Below are positions 21,517 through 30,280 of a stretch of 32,296 nucleotides of DNA, piece after piece (position 1 is the first letter of the stretch; every line of letters starts with the position of its first letter). The position numbers and the translations under genes were made by a program. The DNA is from a virus, in IMG/VR virus record IMGVR_UViG_3300006921_003608, positions 1 to 32,296 of that record; one strand, 5' to 3'. A model generated the notes under the pieces. That model did not search any database and had not been told where the DNA came from. It saw only the letters and a program-made list of their open reading frames with translations.

Positions 21517-22152
21517 TCAACCTACACCTTTCCATGTTGCACCATTATTTGTATAATGATGTTTTACAACTAAATCTGATTGATATAGTATATTGTTACC
21601 TTTATCAATTTGTTCTTGAGCCCAATATCTATCTTCTTTCCCACTTAACCGTTCATCAAAGGGATTTTCTTTAATAAAATCAGTATCAAATATTGAGAAT
21701 GCATTATGAAAAAAGTATCTATTCTCTGAATTACAAAAATGATTTATTTTATTTTCATCACCAAAGTTAGACCACAAGTATCTTGGTGTAACTTTTTTAC
21801 CATCCCATATTGGAATCTGTTTTCCCCAAACTGCTACCGTGTAATCATCCCAAGCGATATCAGACCATTTTATTATTTCACAATGAGCTGATATGACTAT
21901 CGTGACATTGTTTTCACATATACTTATTCCATAGTTTAAAGAACTACCAGGTGAATAATCATTTTTATCAATCTTTAATCTGGTGATATCTAAATAGTCA
22001 AACGTATTAACAACTCTTAAAGATTCATCTGTAGATTCATTATCAACGATTACTACTTGTATTTTATCACCTAAGAAATCAACTAAAGATTGTATACAAT
22101 GTCCTATAAATCTTTCCTCGTTTCTGTTTCTTATTACAACTGAGTATGTCAT
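21517..22152 (-). CDS. GT2-family glycosyltransferase, short form
   Basis: Protein of 211 aa with the GT-A start SVVIRNRNEERFIGHCIQSL (4-23) and VIVDNESTDES (34-44). The usual DxD position is weak (ISAHCEI); later NPFDERLSGKEDRYWAQE (about 165-182) is the ED-containing acceptor segment. It is shorter than most GT2 enzymes but looks complete. Start overlaps the GT29-like gene stop. Confidence 0.8.
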   Translation of the reverse strand: MTYSVVIRNRNEERFIGHCIQSLVDFLGDKIQVVIVDNESTDESLRVVNTFDYLDITRLKIDKNDYSPGSSLNYGISICENNVTIVISAHCEIIKWSDIAWDDYTVAVWGKQIPIWDGKKVTPRYLWSNFGDENKINHFCNSENRYFFHNAFSIFDTDFIKENPFDERLSGKEDRYWAQEQIDKGNNILYQSDLVVKHHYTNNGATWKGVG

Positions 22153-22892
22153 TTTAATTGTTTTATCCTACCTTGTTCCACAAAATCTTCAATAATCTTA
22201 GTCTCTGTATCATAGTCTAATATGGCATAATTTCCATTTTCTCTGACGAGTTGGGTTTTAAAATATTTCTCTCTTTCAGTTCCAATGTATCTACCTATAT
22301 CAACTGTAAAATAATGTTTACCAAGTTTTGACTTACCTTTTTTGGCCTTAACACTAACATCATCCTTAAAAAAACTATTTCCATATACAAAAACTTCTCC
22401 AAACACTTCAAGTGCCGTTAAGATTGTCAAAAATCCTGTACCTGGACTCACAACACCAGTGCTACTTGGATTTAATTTATTACAATGTTCTCTTATAAAC
22501 TCTGAGACATAACACAACTGATGTCCATTATGACTTTTATGCATAAATCTAAATTTTGTCTTATCTGTTATAAAATGTTGTAGTTGTTTTTCATTATCAA
22601 AAAATAAATTGTCTCCCACTTCCTCTCTAACAGTCCACACTTCCCTAAAAGGCCCTAATTTGTTCTTTTGATAGTCCATCCAATCACTTATTCTCATAAG
22701 TGGATGACTTTTTTGACTCGGTGGGCCTGAACAACTAGCCCATATATCGGTTTTGGTTCCAACGTGTTTTTCATAACCATCTATCTCAAAATCATTTATT
22801 CTGATTACCGTATCAAATGAATCTATTTTTTCACCAAGTTCTCTCTCTAAAACTACAGGTGAGTTTGAAACTATAATTGCTTTCTTACCCAT
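22149..22892 (-). CDS. sialyltransferase-like glycosyltransferase (GT29 type)
   Basis: Protein of 247 aa. Residues 5-52 match the large sialyl motif: AIIVSNSPVV, then EKIDSFDTVIRIND (21-34), then VGTKTDIW. Residues 142-174 match the small motif: SSTGVVSPGTGFLTILTAL then EVFVYGNSFF. His193 (KHYF) is in the place of the catalytic/VS motif His. This enzyme class transfers sialic or related ulosonic acids from CMP-sugar, which fits the CMP-sugar synthetase-like genes upstream. The start is set at the ATG at 22892, with AAGGA 10 nt upstream and TAATG coupling; the longer TTG reading overlaps the phosphatase gene. Acceptor unknown. Confidence 0.75.
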   Translation of the reverse strand: MGKKAIIVSNSPVVLERELGEKIDSFDTVIRINDFEIDGYEKHVGTKTDIWASCSGPPSQKSHPLMRISDWMDYQKNKLGPFREVWTVREEVGDNLFFDNEKQLQHFITDKTKFRFMHKSHNGHQLCYVSEFIREHCNKLNPSSTGVVSPGTGFLTILTALEVFGEVFVYGNSFFKDDVSVKAKKGKSKLGKHYFTVDIGRYIGTEREKYFKTQLVRENGNYAILDYDTETKIIEDFVEQGRIKQLK

Positions 22893-23293
22893 TACTTGAA
22901 ATTCCTTTTGATTTGTTCCCAACTTTCGAAGCGAATACCTTTATCATCAATATAAGCTACTGCATTGGGTTTAATATATGTTACGTCTTTAATATTTTGT
23001 TTTATTCCATGTTTCTCTAACCACTCCCAAACTAATTCGATTCCATTCTTACCATCAATAAGAGGTCTATCAGGATTGGCCTTGCAACTATAGATTATTA
23101 AGTCATAACCTAATTCTTCATTTAAATATTTCACACCCTCAATTGCACCTCTAAGTGGTTCATCGTATATTGTACCATCATGAAAACCTTTTGAATTTTT
23201 ATGTATAACTCCATCAAAATCCAAACCAAGTTGACTCTTTTCGGTATCACTAACCATTTCTAAAAAGTCATCAAGTTCCATCTGATTTTCCAT
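22892..23293 (-). CDS. small HAD-superfamily phosphatase
   Basis: Protein of 133 aa. Catalytic motif LGLDFDGVIH (22-31; Asp25, Asp27), motif II in IIYSCKAN (66-73), Lys108 in YIKPN and acidic motif AYIDDKGIRF (113-122). A small capless HAD of this size fits a sugar-phosphate phosphatase. In this operon it would do the dephosphorylation step of a KDO/sialic-type path (as KdsC does). That assignment is inference from context. Confidence 0.75.
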   Translation of the reverse strand: MENQMELDDFLEMVSDTEKSQLGLDFDGVIHKNSKGFHDGTIYDEPLRGAIEGVKYLNEELGYDLIIYSCKANPDRPLIDGKNGIELVWEWLEKHGIKQNIKDVTYIKPNAVAYIDDKGIRFESWEQIKRNFK

Positions 23294-23849
23294 ATTTTCT
23301 TATAAGTTCTGATTTTATTGTTGGACATGAATTACCCGTTCCGTGAATTAATTGATAGAAAGTTAACTCCGACAATATTTCAACCGTGTGAAAATAATCC
23401 CTATCAAAACACACTTCATTTATTTTTTCATCAAGACAATTTGACTTTTGACCTGATATTAGTGCGGTGGATATATTATATCTGTCATTACACCAAGAAA
23501 GTGCTGACACCACATTCTTAGAATTACCTGAACCTGATAAACCTATCACCATTGATTTCATATCAGGATAAATGTAGTCTTCTAACCACTTTATGAAAAT
23601 GTTATCATATTTGTAATCATTTGCTATTGATGTAATGTAACTAACATTATCTAACGAGTAACATTTTTTATCAGTAAGTCTTGTGATATCAGAAGATGCA
23701 TGAGAACAAACTGGTGAATTACCACCATTACCTATAAAATAGATATTATCTGCCTCATCAAAATCTTTTTGTAATTGTTTAAATTCATCGGTGTCAATTT
23801 TTGATTCAAATATTTCCAATAAATTTTCAAACTCAACCATTCTACTCAT
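23271..23849 (-). CDS. SIS-domain phosphosugar isomerase (GmhA-like)
   Basis: Protein of 192 aa, the size of GmhA. NGGNSPVCSHASSDI (41-55), TSIANDYKYDNIF (73-85) and GLSGSGNSKNV (103-113) follow the order of sedoheptulose-7-phosphate isomerases. KdsD-type enzymes share the SIS fold but carry CBS domains that are absent here. It probably makes the phosphorylated sugar that feeds the aldolase in the same operon. It overlaps the phosphatase gene by 23 nt. Confidence 0.8.
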   Translation of the reverse strand: MSRMVEFENLLEIFESKIDTDEFKQLQKDFDEADNIYFIGNGGNSPVCSHASSDITRLTDKKCYSLDNVSYITSIANDYKYDNIFIKWLEDYIYPDMKSMVIGLSGSGNSKNVVSALSWCNDRYNISTALISGQKSNCLDEKINEVCFDRDYFHTVEILSELTFYQLIHGTGNSCPTIKSELIRKYGKSDGT

Positions 23850-25012
23850 TTTCTATCCTTTACATCATCACCAACATAGACATGGGCCACATCTTCTCTA
23901 CTAACCGCCAACCTTATTGCTGGTTTACTCCCTATCGCATGTATTTGATGGGATTTACCTTTCTCTATGAAGACTAAATCTCCTTTTTTAACAATGAATG
24001 ATTCATCTTCAATATCCCATTTCCAATGGCCATCTACGATATACCACCACTCATTCCAACTTGGATGGTAATGTCTTCTATTACCCTCACCTGGTCTTTG
24101 ACATATTAACGTCGCACTATTGTTTTCTGTATTGACCAATCTTTTTGCCCAAGATGGTTTATTATTCTTGATAATCTCATCAATGTTTACAACTGAATGG
24201 TTTGCATCAAGAAAATCAGGATTTTCAACTCCATCTTTATAAAGTATATCGTGATAATCATCGTGTGTTGTGTCTCTCTCAATTGTTACATCTAAATGTT
24301 TTTTAGGATCATAATATTGAGGTTTAGTATGTCGGTTCATATTCAAATGACTATGTACAACTTCAGCCAATCTAAAATCATCCTCAGTATCAATATCAAT
24401 TGTTGACCATCCATCCAATTCAAAGAAACCAGTTCTTCCATCACCACCGTGATATGCTGAACTAAACTTTTTCATATTATCAACATACTTGTTTTTATTC
24501 CATGCCATTAAACCACAAGCATAAGATTGTATGGGTTTTAAATCTTGTGAGGGTGGTGTAATTTCTTTTTGGTTAAAATTAATAGGATTACCATCGTAGA
24601 TAGATTCAATTTGTATATTATTAACCGATATAAGAGTTTCATAATTATTATCGTGAAACTTTTTTACGAATAGTTTTACATCCTCAACTGAAATAAAAGG
24701 TGATGTAGAAAGTAACTGAACTAAATCATCACACTCTACGTTCTGTAAAAAATCATAAGCAAAATCATCATTCGTCTTATCATCTTCAGCAAGATAATCT
24801 GGTCTCTTATAAAACTTTACACCATATTTTTTTGCTATCGGTTCGAATATTTCTGATTCAGAATTAATATAAATTTCATCGAATACATTTGCCTTTATCG
24901 CAGTTTCAAGAACATAACATATTAAGGGTTTACCATCGATTAACCTAAGATTTTTATTCTTAACCCTTTTACTACCTAACCTGACAGGAATCATGGCTAT
25001 AGTTTTACTCAT
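23846..25012 (-). CDS. CMP-sugar synthetase-like cytidylyltransferase fused to a cupin
   Basis: Protein of 388 aa with two domains. Residues 1-230 are a NeuA/KdsB-type cytidylyltransferase: MIPVRLGSKRVKNKNL (7-22), INSESEIF, QLLSTSPF (99-106) and IDIDTEDDF (205-213). Residues 290-375 are a cupin with a complete first motif: His314-x-His316-x4-Glu321-x6-Gly328, and His355 in the second. Cytidylyltransferases of this family make CMP-KDO or CMP-sialic acid; the cupin may be a sugar epimerase/isomerase or a lid. I do not recall this fusion as a standard one. No frameshift or internal stop is visible, so the fusion is real in this sequence. Confidence 0.82.
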   Translation of the reverse strand: MSKTIAMIPVRLGSKRVKNKNLRLIDGKPLICYVLETAIKANVFDEIYINSESEIFEPIAKKYGVKFYKRPDYLAEDDKTNDDFAYDFLQNVECDDLVQLLSTSPFISVEDVKLFVKKFHDNNYETLISVNNIQIESIYDGNPINFNQKEITPPSQDLKPIQSYACGLMAWNKNKYVDNMKKFSSAYHGGDGRTGFFELDGWSTIDIDTEDDFRLAEVVHSHLNMNRHTKPQYYDPKKHLDVTIERDTTHDDYHDILYKDGVENPDFLDANHSVVNIDEIIKNNKPSWAKRLVNTENNSATLICQRPGEGNRRHYHPSWNEWWYIVDGHWKWDIEDESFIVKKGDLVFIEKGKSHQIHAIGSKPAIRLAVSREDVAHVYVGDDVKDRK

Positions 25013-26183
25013 TTAAAACTCCATTGATTAAATTATACGCTTTATCAAACTCTTCTTCAGTAGTTGTTAAATGTGGTCTCAGTCTAACTGACTTATCACC
25101 TGTTGGATTACATAACATCCCACTTGAGAAGAGGTCATTAAAAAAATTGTCTCTTTGAGTTTGTGTATCAAAATCAAATGCTATCAAACAACCTTTCCCT
25201 CTAACATTATAAATATTATCTATCGTCTTCAATCTATCAATAAATTTTTGACTTTCAATGGAAACTGACTCACGAAGATTTTCTTTCTCAATAACTTCCA
25301 TCACATATGTTGACCTTATCATATCAATCAAATCTGAGTCCCAAGTTGTGTATAATATCTTTGTATCAAGTATTGATGAAAATTCTTCTAATGCCATAAA
25401 TCCACATACTTGTGCCTTCTTACCAAATATTACTATGTCAGGATAAAAATCGAGATGTTCAAAGAACCAAGTTTTACCTGTTGCACAAAAACCTGTTTGA
25501 ATCTCATCAAATATTAATGGGACGTTTAGTTCTGTACATAACTCTCGTATTCCTCTTAGAAATTCATAGTCTAAGTGATTGTCCCCATATGTAGATTGAA
25601 TAGGTTCAACAATCACTCCTGCTATAGAATCATCGGATTTAAGTAATTGTTCTAATTCGTCTAATGTCTCAAAGTGAGGCCATATACCACCACCAGGAAA
25701 ACCATCCATTTTAGTTGAAATAGGATAGAATCTCGTGGTTAGTATGTTACTATAAGACATGATACCATGAAAATCATTTTTCACGGAGAGTATTTTAGGA
25801 TTTTCTTTTTTAGTATGATGTATGGCGGCTTTGACTGCACATTCTACGGCCAATGCACCTGTGGAAACAAACCATGATTTTACATATTTCCCATTACATG
25901 AAGAGAACTCCATAAAATTTTTGTAAAATCTATCATACTCATCCGTTGAAAACTCACAATTGACAATTTTAAATTTTGATACTTTTCTTATCTCATCTTG
26001 AAATGATTCTGTAGAGAATATTGGATGATTGTATCCAATTGGAATTGAGGAAAACATACCAAAGAAATCAAGATAAGATTTATTTGTATTTTTATCAAAA
26101 ATGTAACTACCATTACTCTTATCAAAATCATATCTTATATTAAATATACCCTTGTCAGGTTCCCCTGCATACATATTATTCAA
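25005..26183 (-). CDS. class III aminotransferase, lysine-6-aminotransferase-like
   Basis: Protein of 392 aa, PLP-dependent. STGALAVECAVKAA (107-120), IVEPIQSTYGD (191-201), IFDEIQTGF (224-232) and the Lys-bearing IFGKKAQVCGF (252-262). The GKKAQVCG form is typical of L-lysine 6-aminotransferases rather than of ornithine or GSA enzymes. In the operon it may aminate a sugar aldehyde or ulosonic acid (as in 8-amino-KDO) or supply an amino-acid substituent. Start: TTG at 26183 with AAGGA about 10 nt upstream; ATG at 26174 is an alternative. Confidence 0.82.
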   Translation of the reverse strand: MNNMYAGEPDKGIFNIRYDFDKSNGSYIFDKNTNKSYLDFFGMFSSIPIGYNHPIFSTESFQDEIRKVSKFKIVNCEFSTDEYDRFYKNFMEFSSCNGKYVKSWFVSTGALAVECAVKAAIHHTKKENPKILSVKNDFHGIMSYSNILTTRFYPISTKMDGFPGGGIWPHFETLDELEQLLKSDDSIAGVIVEPIQSTYGDNHLDYEFLRGIRELCTELNVPLIFDEIQTGFCATGKTWFFEHLDFYPDIVIFGKKAQVCGFMALEEFSSILDTKILYTTWDSDLIDMIRSTYVMEVIEKENLRESVSIESQKFIDRLKTIDNIYNVRGKGCLIAFDFDTQTQRDNFFNDLFSSGMLCNPTGDKSVRLRPHLTTTEEEFDKAYNLINGVLNE

Positions 26184-26189
26184 AACAAA

Positions 26190-27050
26190 TTATTCCTTTG
26201 TCATCTGACTATAAGCTGGATGTTTAACATTCCTAACTATACTTTGTAGTGTATCTAATGAAATAGCTTGGTCGGCATCACTTATTGATTCTGTTGGATT
26301 TGGATGGGACTCTATTATCAACCCATCTGCTCCTGCAGATATTGCTGCGTATGATATTGATGGAACGAAGTTTCTATATCCTGTGGCGTGACTTGGATCG
26401 TATATGATTGGAATATCACATAACTCTTTTAATGCTGGTATCATCATCAAGTCAGGTGCCCATCTGATTGACGGAAACACATGACGATAAGATGGTGCTC
26501 CAACCACTCCTCTCAAACATATTGCAACTTTCTCATTACCCTTTACTAATATTCTTTCTACTGCTCCAAGTATCTCATCAATCGTTCCCCAAGTTCCTCG
26601 TTTCAATAAGATTGGTATATCCAACTCACCTAACGCATCTAATAGGGTGTAGTTTTGAAAGTTACGAGTTCCAACTTGAACTATGTCAATACAATCCATC
26701 GTGGATTCTGTAATTTGATTTGAATCCATTATTTCAGATACGATTGGTAATCCAGTTTCTTCTCGTGCTGTTTTCAAAAATCTTAAACCCTCTTCTCTCA
26801 ATCCTTCTTTCCAACCATTTTTACCAACTTCTTCCGTTACAGGAAATGTACAAGGTTTATATGCTCCACCTCGTAATGCATTAACACGAACACCTTTCAT
26901 TTTATGTGCCCAATCCACAATCATTTCTTCTGATTCAACTGAACAAGGGCCTGATATAACATATGGACTATCGTCAAACTTCCATCTATCTGGTTGTAAT
27001 GATATGTCTAATTTTTTAGCATCTACTAATGATTGTATATATGTGTTCAT
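26190..27050 (-). CDS. DAHP/KDO8P-synthase-family aldolase
   Basis: Protein of 286 aa, a TIM-barrel PEP-condensing enzyme. SGPCSVES (33-40) with metal Cys36, RGGAYKPCTFP (60-70), TRNFQNYTLL (118-127), LLKRGTWGTIDE (148-159), DPSHATG (218-224) and IIESHPNP (245-252) follow the type I-beta DAHP synthase order. It differs where DAHP synthases read CERG-x-R (here CLRGVVG, about 178-184), so the sugar-phosphate substrate may differ. With the isomerase, phosphatase and cytidylyltransferases nearby, it probably builds a 3-deoxy-ulosonic acid phosphate. Real DAHP supply for aromatics is the alternative, but no other shikimate gene is present. Confidence 0.8.
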   Translation of the reverse strand: MNTYIQSLVDAKKLDISLQPDRWKFDDSPYVISGPCSVESEEMIVDWAHKMKGVRVNALRGGAYKPCTFPVTEEVGKNGWKEGLREEGLRFLKTAREETGLPIVSEIMDSNQITESTMDCIDIVQVGTRNFQNYTLLDALGELDIPILLKRGTWGTIDEILGAVERILVKGNEKVAICLRGVVGAPSYRHVFPSIRWAPDLMMIPALKELCDIPIIYDPSHATGYRNFVPSISYAAISAGADGLIIESHPNPTESISDADQAISLDTLQSIVRNVKHPAYSQMTKE

Positions 27051-27655
27051 CTTTCACTCCTTATATTTTTAAATTCTATATGTCTCTCTGCCTGTCTTAA
27101 ATCCTCTTCACTATGGATGTTGGTACAATCATCGAGATAACTTCCAACTCTACGACTCATCATACCACTCTCTACAAATTCTTTTTTTGTGATTCTAACC
27201 GCACCATTTCGTGTACCATTTGAATCAACTGTGACTAAATCATCGTATTTATTCTCCACAGCGTATGTTAATAGTTCATCCACATTAGTTCTTCTATCAG
27301 GATGGTCAGGTTGTATTCCAACTACATGAGTTGTTGTTTGAGGTATTCTCCATTCACCTGAATTTGGAAAGTCATTTTTAAACACATTAACATAAACATC
27401 AGCAACTTCTCTTTCTCCCATAAATTCTTCATCTCTCCAATAAAAAATACATCCGTTTTCTTTTGCTATTTTTTCCACCTCTTCACTATTACTCGTGACC
27501 ACGATATCTTTAATTAATTTAGAGTTCTTAGCATAATCTATTGCGTGTTCAACAAGAGTTTTATTTGCAATTACTCTTAAATTCTTTTTCTTTAATCTTG
27601 TGGAGTCTGTTTTGGCTGGTATGATAGCTAATCCACATATGTTAGTTGATTTCAT
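27047..27655 (-). CDS. second CMP-sugar synthetase-like cytidylyltransferase
   Basis: Protein of 202 aa. Nucleotide-binding start AIIPAKTDSTRLKKKNLRVI (10-29), HAIDYAKNSKLIKDIVVTSNSEEVEKIA (37-64), then IQPDHPDRRTNVDELL in the place of the family's 'lqpT-PlR'. It is a NeuA/NeuA-like fold but more divergent than the fused copy. Two such enzymes in one operon suggest two activated sugars, or one enzyme with changed substrate. Start overlap and tight spacing show operon membership. Confidence 0.78.
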   Translation of the reverse strand: MKSTNICGLAIIPAKTDSTRLKKKNLRVIANKTLVEHAIDYAKNSKLIKDIVVTSNSEEVEKIAKENGCIFYWRDEEFMGEREVADVYVNVFKNDFPNSGEWRIPQTTTHVVGIQPDHPDRRTNVDELLTYAVENKYDDLVTVDSNGTRNGAVRITKKEFVESGMMSRRVGSYLDDCTNIHSEEDLRQAERHIEFKNIRSER

Positions 27656-27656
27656 T

Positions 27657-28262
27657 TTATATCCTTTTGTATAACTTTAGACTGTACCAATGTGGATCTT
27701 TAGAACACTCACCAACTTTTATCAGACTATAAGTATCTTCTAAGTTGTATTCATGATAAACCCTTGGCCACAATCTTTTTAGGTCTTCACCATCTTCTGA
27801 AAATAATTCCCTTAATAAAATATACTTTGGTTTCACTATTGTTTTTACTTTATCTATTATCTCCACTACAGACTCTTTGTCTATGTGCATTAAATGGTCT
27901 GAAGAAATAAATATATCAATATCATCTGTAACTACTGATTTAAAATCTCTAATTAAACTTAAAGTATCCATTTCTATGAATTTAACTTTATCTTTTATGG
28001 ATTCATGCATATTTTCAAAACTTGATTCAGAGTGTAGGTCATTTGCAAAAAGATTTATTGTATCATTTAAATCATTTATATATTTTAAATTTCTACACCC
28101 ACCAGAACCTATCTCAAAAACATTGATTCCATTTTTCAATACATCATTATCATTCAAAAAATTTGCAAGTTCTATAGAATTATCCGTTAAAAATGAGTGT
28201 GTTGGATAATGTCCTACTCTCTTCTGATAATCTTTACCAAACTTCTTTATATATTTACTCAT
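27657..28262 (-). CDS. SAM-dependent methyltransferase
   Basis: Protein of 201 aa. Class I motif VFEIGSGGCRNLKY (48-61), an acidic strand end at IEMDTL and FISSDHLMHID, then the usual C-terminal strands. It fits small sugar or lipid O/N-methyltransferases. In this operon it probably methylates a sugar; substrate unknown. One base separates it from the cytidylyltransferase gene. Confidence 0.78.
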   Translation of the reverse strand: MSKYIKKFGKDYQKRVGHYPTHSFLTDNSIELANFLNDNDVLKNGINVFEIGSGGCRNLKYINDLNDTINLFANDLHSESSFENMHESIKDKVKFIEMDTLSLIRDFKSVVTDDIDIFISSDHLMHIDKESVVEIIDKVKTIVKPKYILLRELFSEDGEDLKRLWPRVYHEYNLEDTYSLIKVGECSKDPHWYSLKLYKRI

Positions 28263-29206
28263 TATACATTTTCCTCTTTAAATTTATTTATTGCCCAAAG
28301 GTAAGCTTTTGTTTGTCCTTCAATAGTCATCCCACCAATATGTGGTGTTATCACTACATTATTATTTGGATTGATTGAAAACTCTACTAATTTACTATTT
28401 TCAATATCACCAAACTCATCCCTAATTACATCCGTTCCATAACCTTTCAAATGTCCACTTTCAATTGATTTAATTATGGCATCCTCATCAACTAATTCAC
28501 CTCTTGCCGTGTTTATCAAAAAACTTCCGTCTTTCATTTTTTGAATAAACTCATCATCAACCATGTCTTTTGTTTCTTCTGTCACATGAGTATGTAAAAA
28601 AACTATATCAGATTTATCTAATAACTCATCTAATGATACACCATTTTCATCTGTAATCCTTGCGTAAGGATCTGTTACTAAGATATCTACTTCCCAACCA
28701 TCAAATAACCGACACATAATTTTACCAAGTCTACCATAACCAATTACACCAATAGTCTTACCTTTAATTTGATGTCCAACATAAGGTTCATAATCCCAAT
28801 TTCCATCTTTTACTGAATGAAATGATGTTGGTATGAATCTTAATAAAGACATCATTAATCCAAATGCTAGTTCAGAAGTTGATGGTAAATCATTGATTAA
28901 CTCGTAATCTTTTTTTAACGACCACACCTCTATATCCATTATTTTACAATACTCTAAGTCTATATGATTTAAACCTGTGGAACAAGTGTTAATCACTTCT
29001 ACATTTGTACCAGTCAAAACACTATGATTTAAATGAAAGTTTTGTTTATTTGGATTTGTAAAGATGTGAGTTATTTCATTTTCTATTAGAACATTTTTTA
29101 GTTCACTTACTTTTATGTTTGGTTTGTAAGTGACTTCACCACACTTATTTATTAAGTCAACTGCTCCATCTAAATGTTCGATAGGAGTCATGCATAATAT
29201 GTTCAT
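28262..29206 (-). CDS. D-2-hydroxyacid dehydrogenase
   Basis: Protein of 314 aa. NAD motif GVIGYGRLG (143-151), catalytic Arg225 in INTARGELVDE (221-231), Glu254 and His279 in ITPHIGG. All active-site residues of the phosphoglycerate/D-lactate dehydrogenase family are present. Ulosonic acids are 2-keto acids, so a 2-keto or 2-hydroxy acid sugar or amino-acid-derived side chain is a plausible substrate, but this is inference. Confidence 0.85.
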   Translation of the reverse strand: MNILCMTPIEHLDGAVDLINKCGEVTYKPNIKVSELKNVLIENEITHIFTNPNKQNFHLNHSVLTGTNVEVINTCSTGLNHIDLEYCKIMDIEVWSLKKDYELINDLPSTSELAFGLMMSLLRFIPTSFHSVKDGNWDYEPYVGHQIKGKTIGVIGYGRLGKIMCRLFDGWEVDILVTDPYARITDENGVSLDELLDKSDIVFLHTHVTEETKDMVDDEFIQKMKDGSFLINTARGELVDEDAIIKSIESGHLKGYGTDVIRDEFGDIENSKLVEFSINPNNNVVITPHIGGMTIEGQTKAYLWAINKFKEENV

Positions 29207-29209
29207 AAT

Positions 29210-30280
29210 CTATTTTCCTATCGTGTTGAGTAAAGTATTTATATAAATTTCTGTTGCATTGTAATCTACTCCACCTGTAAGATAATGTTCAATAAATTCT
29301 GTATCTCTACCATTTTCAAGTTGACCATCAATCTTTTCCTCTGTTCCCTCATATGAAGTGAGTCCATAAAAGTTTTTATATGCACTTGTATGACCACTAC
29401 CTTTTAATATTACGGTTGGTATTCCCATTTGTATGGGTTTGAAAGACATGGTAGATGGTGATGCGATTACACTATGTGCCTGTGAAATTAATAAATTATC
29501 ATCGTCCACATCTCTTAATACACTTCCCTCTACAGAATTATTTTTCAATACTGTTTGTACAAAATTCAAATCATTTTCATATGGATTTCCCAATGCAAAA
29601 TGTCTATCTCTACTTTTTATTTTAACTAAAACCTTTTTACCATACTTTTGTTGTAAGTCTGCCAATCTTGTTTTCTGAACCATCTCATTACCAAAAAACA
29701 TTGGAAATACTCTTCGTTCATTTTCTAAAAAATTTGTAATCACTAATATGTACTCATCAGTTCTTTCATAAAACTTTAATGCATCATTTGAGGGAATACC
29801 ACCAAGTAAAAATGCACTTTCATCTACATAATTAGAAAAAAAGTTTTTAGTGTATTGTCCAAATAAAAAACAATAATCAAACACTTTTTTATAGTGGTCA
29901 ACTTCATAACTTCTATCACTAAACTTTGCATTTCCATGTTGATTACCAAAAACAGTAATACCATGTTCTTTTGCTATTGGATATATTATTTTAGTAGGAA
30001 TCTCAGTACCCTTATCTCGTGAATCATCAAAGATAATTGCATCATAATCAGAAATGTTATTTAGTATAGATTTAAAATCCCAAGAAACTGAGTTGAAGTA
30101 TTTATCATATCGATTATGAAATAGTTCTCTCATATCCACGTTACCATTCCACTCTTGTCCCTTACCCATTTGATGTACACATAAACAATCTATTTCAACG
30201 TGATTACTTAATTCAGGAATAATAGGATATATTCTTTCACCTTGTCTATAAACAGTAGCTACTAATAAGACTTTTTTCAT
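29210..30280 (-). CDS. GT-B-like glycosyltransferase
   Basis: Protein of 356 aa from the ATG at 30280, chosen because it overlaps the preceding stop (ATGA) with GGAG just upstream; a TTG four codons earlier is less likely. The C-terminal part ISQAHSVIASPSTMSFKPIQMGIPTVIL (about 265-292) is the donor-binding segment of GT-B enzymes such as capsule or CDP-glycerol transferases. The N-terminal half has Rossmann-like strands (VLLVATVYRQGE). Exact donor unknown. Confidence 0.7.
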   Translation of the reverse strand: MKKVLLVATVYRQGERIYPIIPELSNHVEIDCLCVHQMGKGQEWNGNVDMRELFHNRYDKYFNSVSWDFKSILNNISDYDAIIFDDSRDKGTEIPTKIIYPIAKEHGITVFGNQHGNAKFSDRSYEVDHYKKVFDYCFLFGQYTKNFFSNYVDESAFLLGGIPSNDALKFYERTDEYILVITNFLENERRVFPMFFGNEMVQKTRLADLQQKYGKKVLVKIKSRDRHFALGNPYENDLNFVQTVLKNNSVEGSVLRDVDDDNLLISQAHSVIASPSTMSFKPIQMGIPTVILKGSGHTSAYKNFYGLTSYEGTEEKIDGQLENGRDTEFIEHYLTGGVDYNATEIYINTLLNTIGK

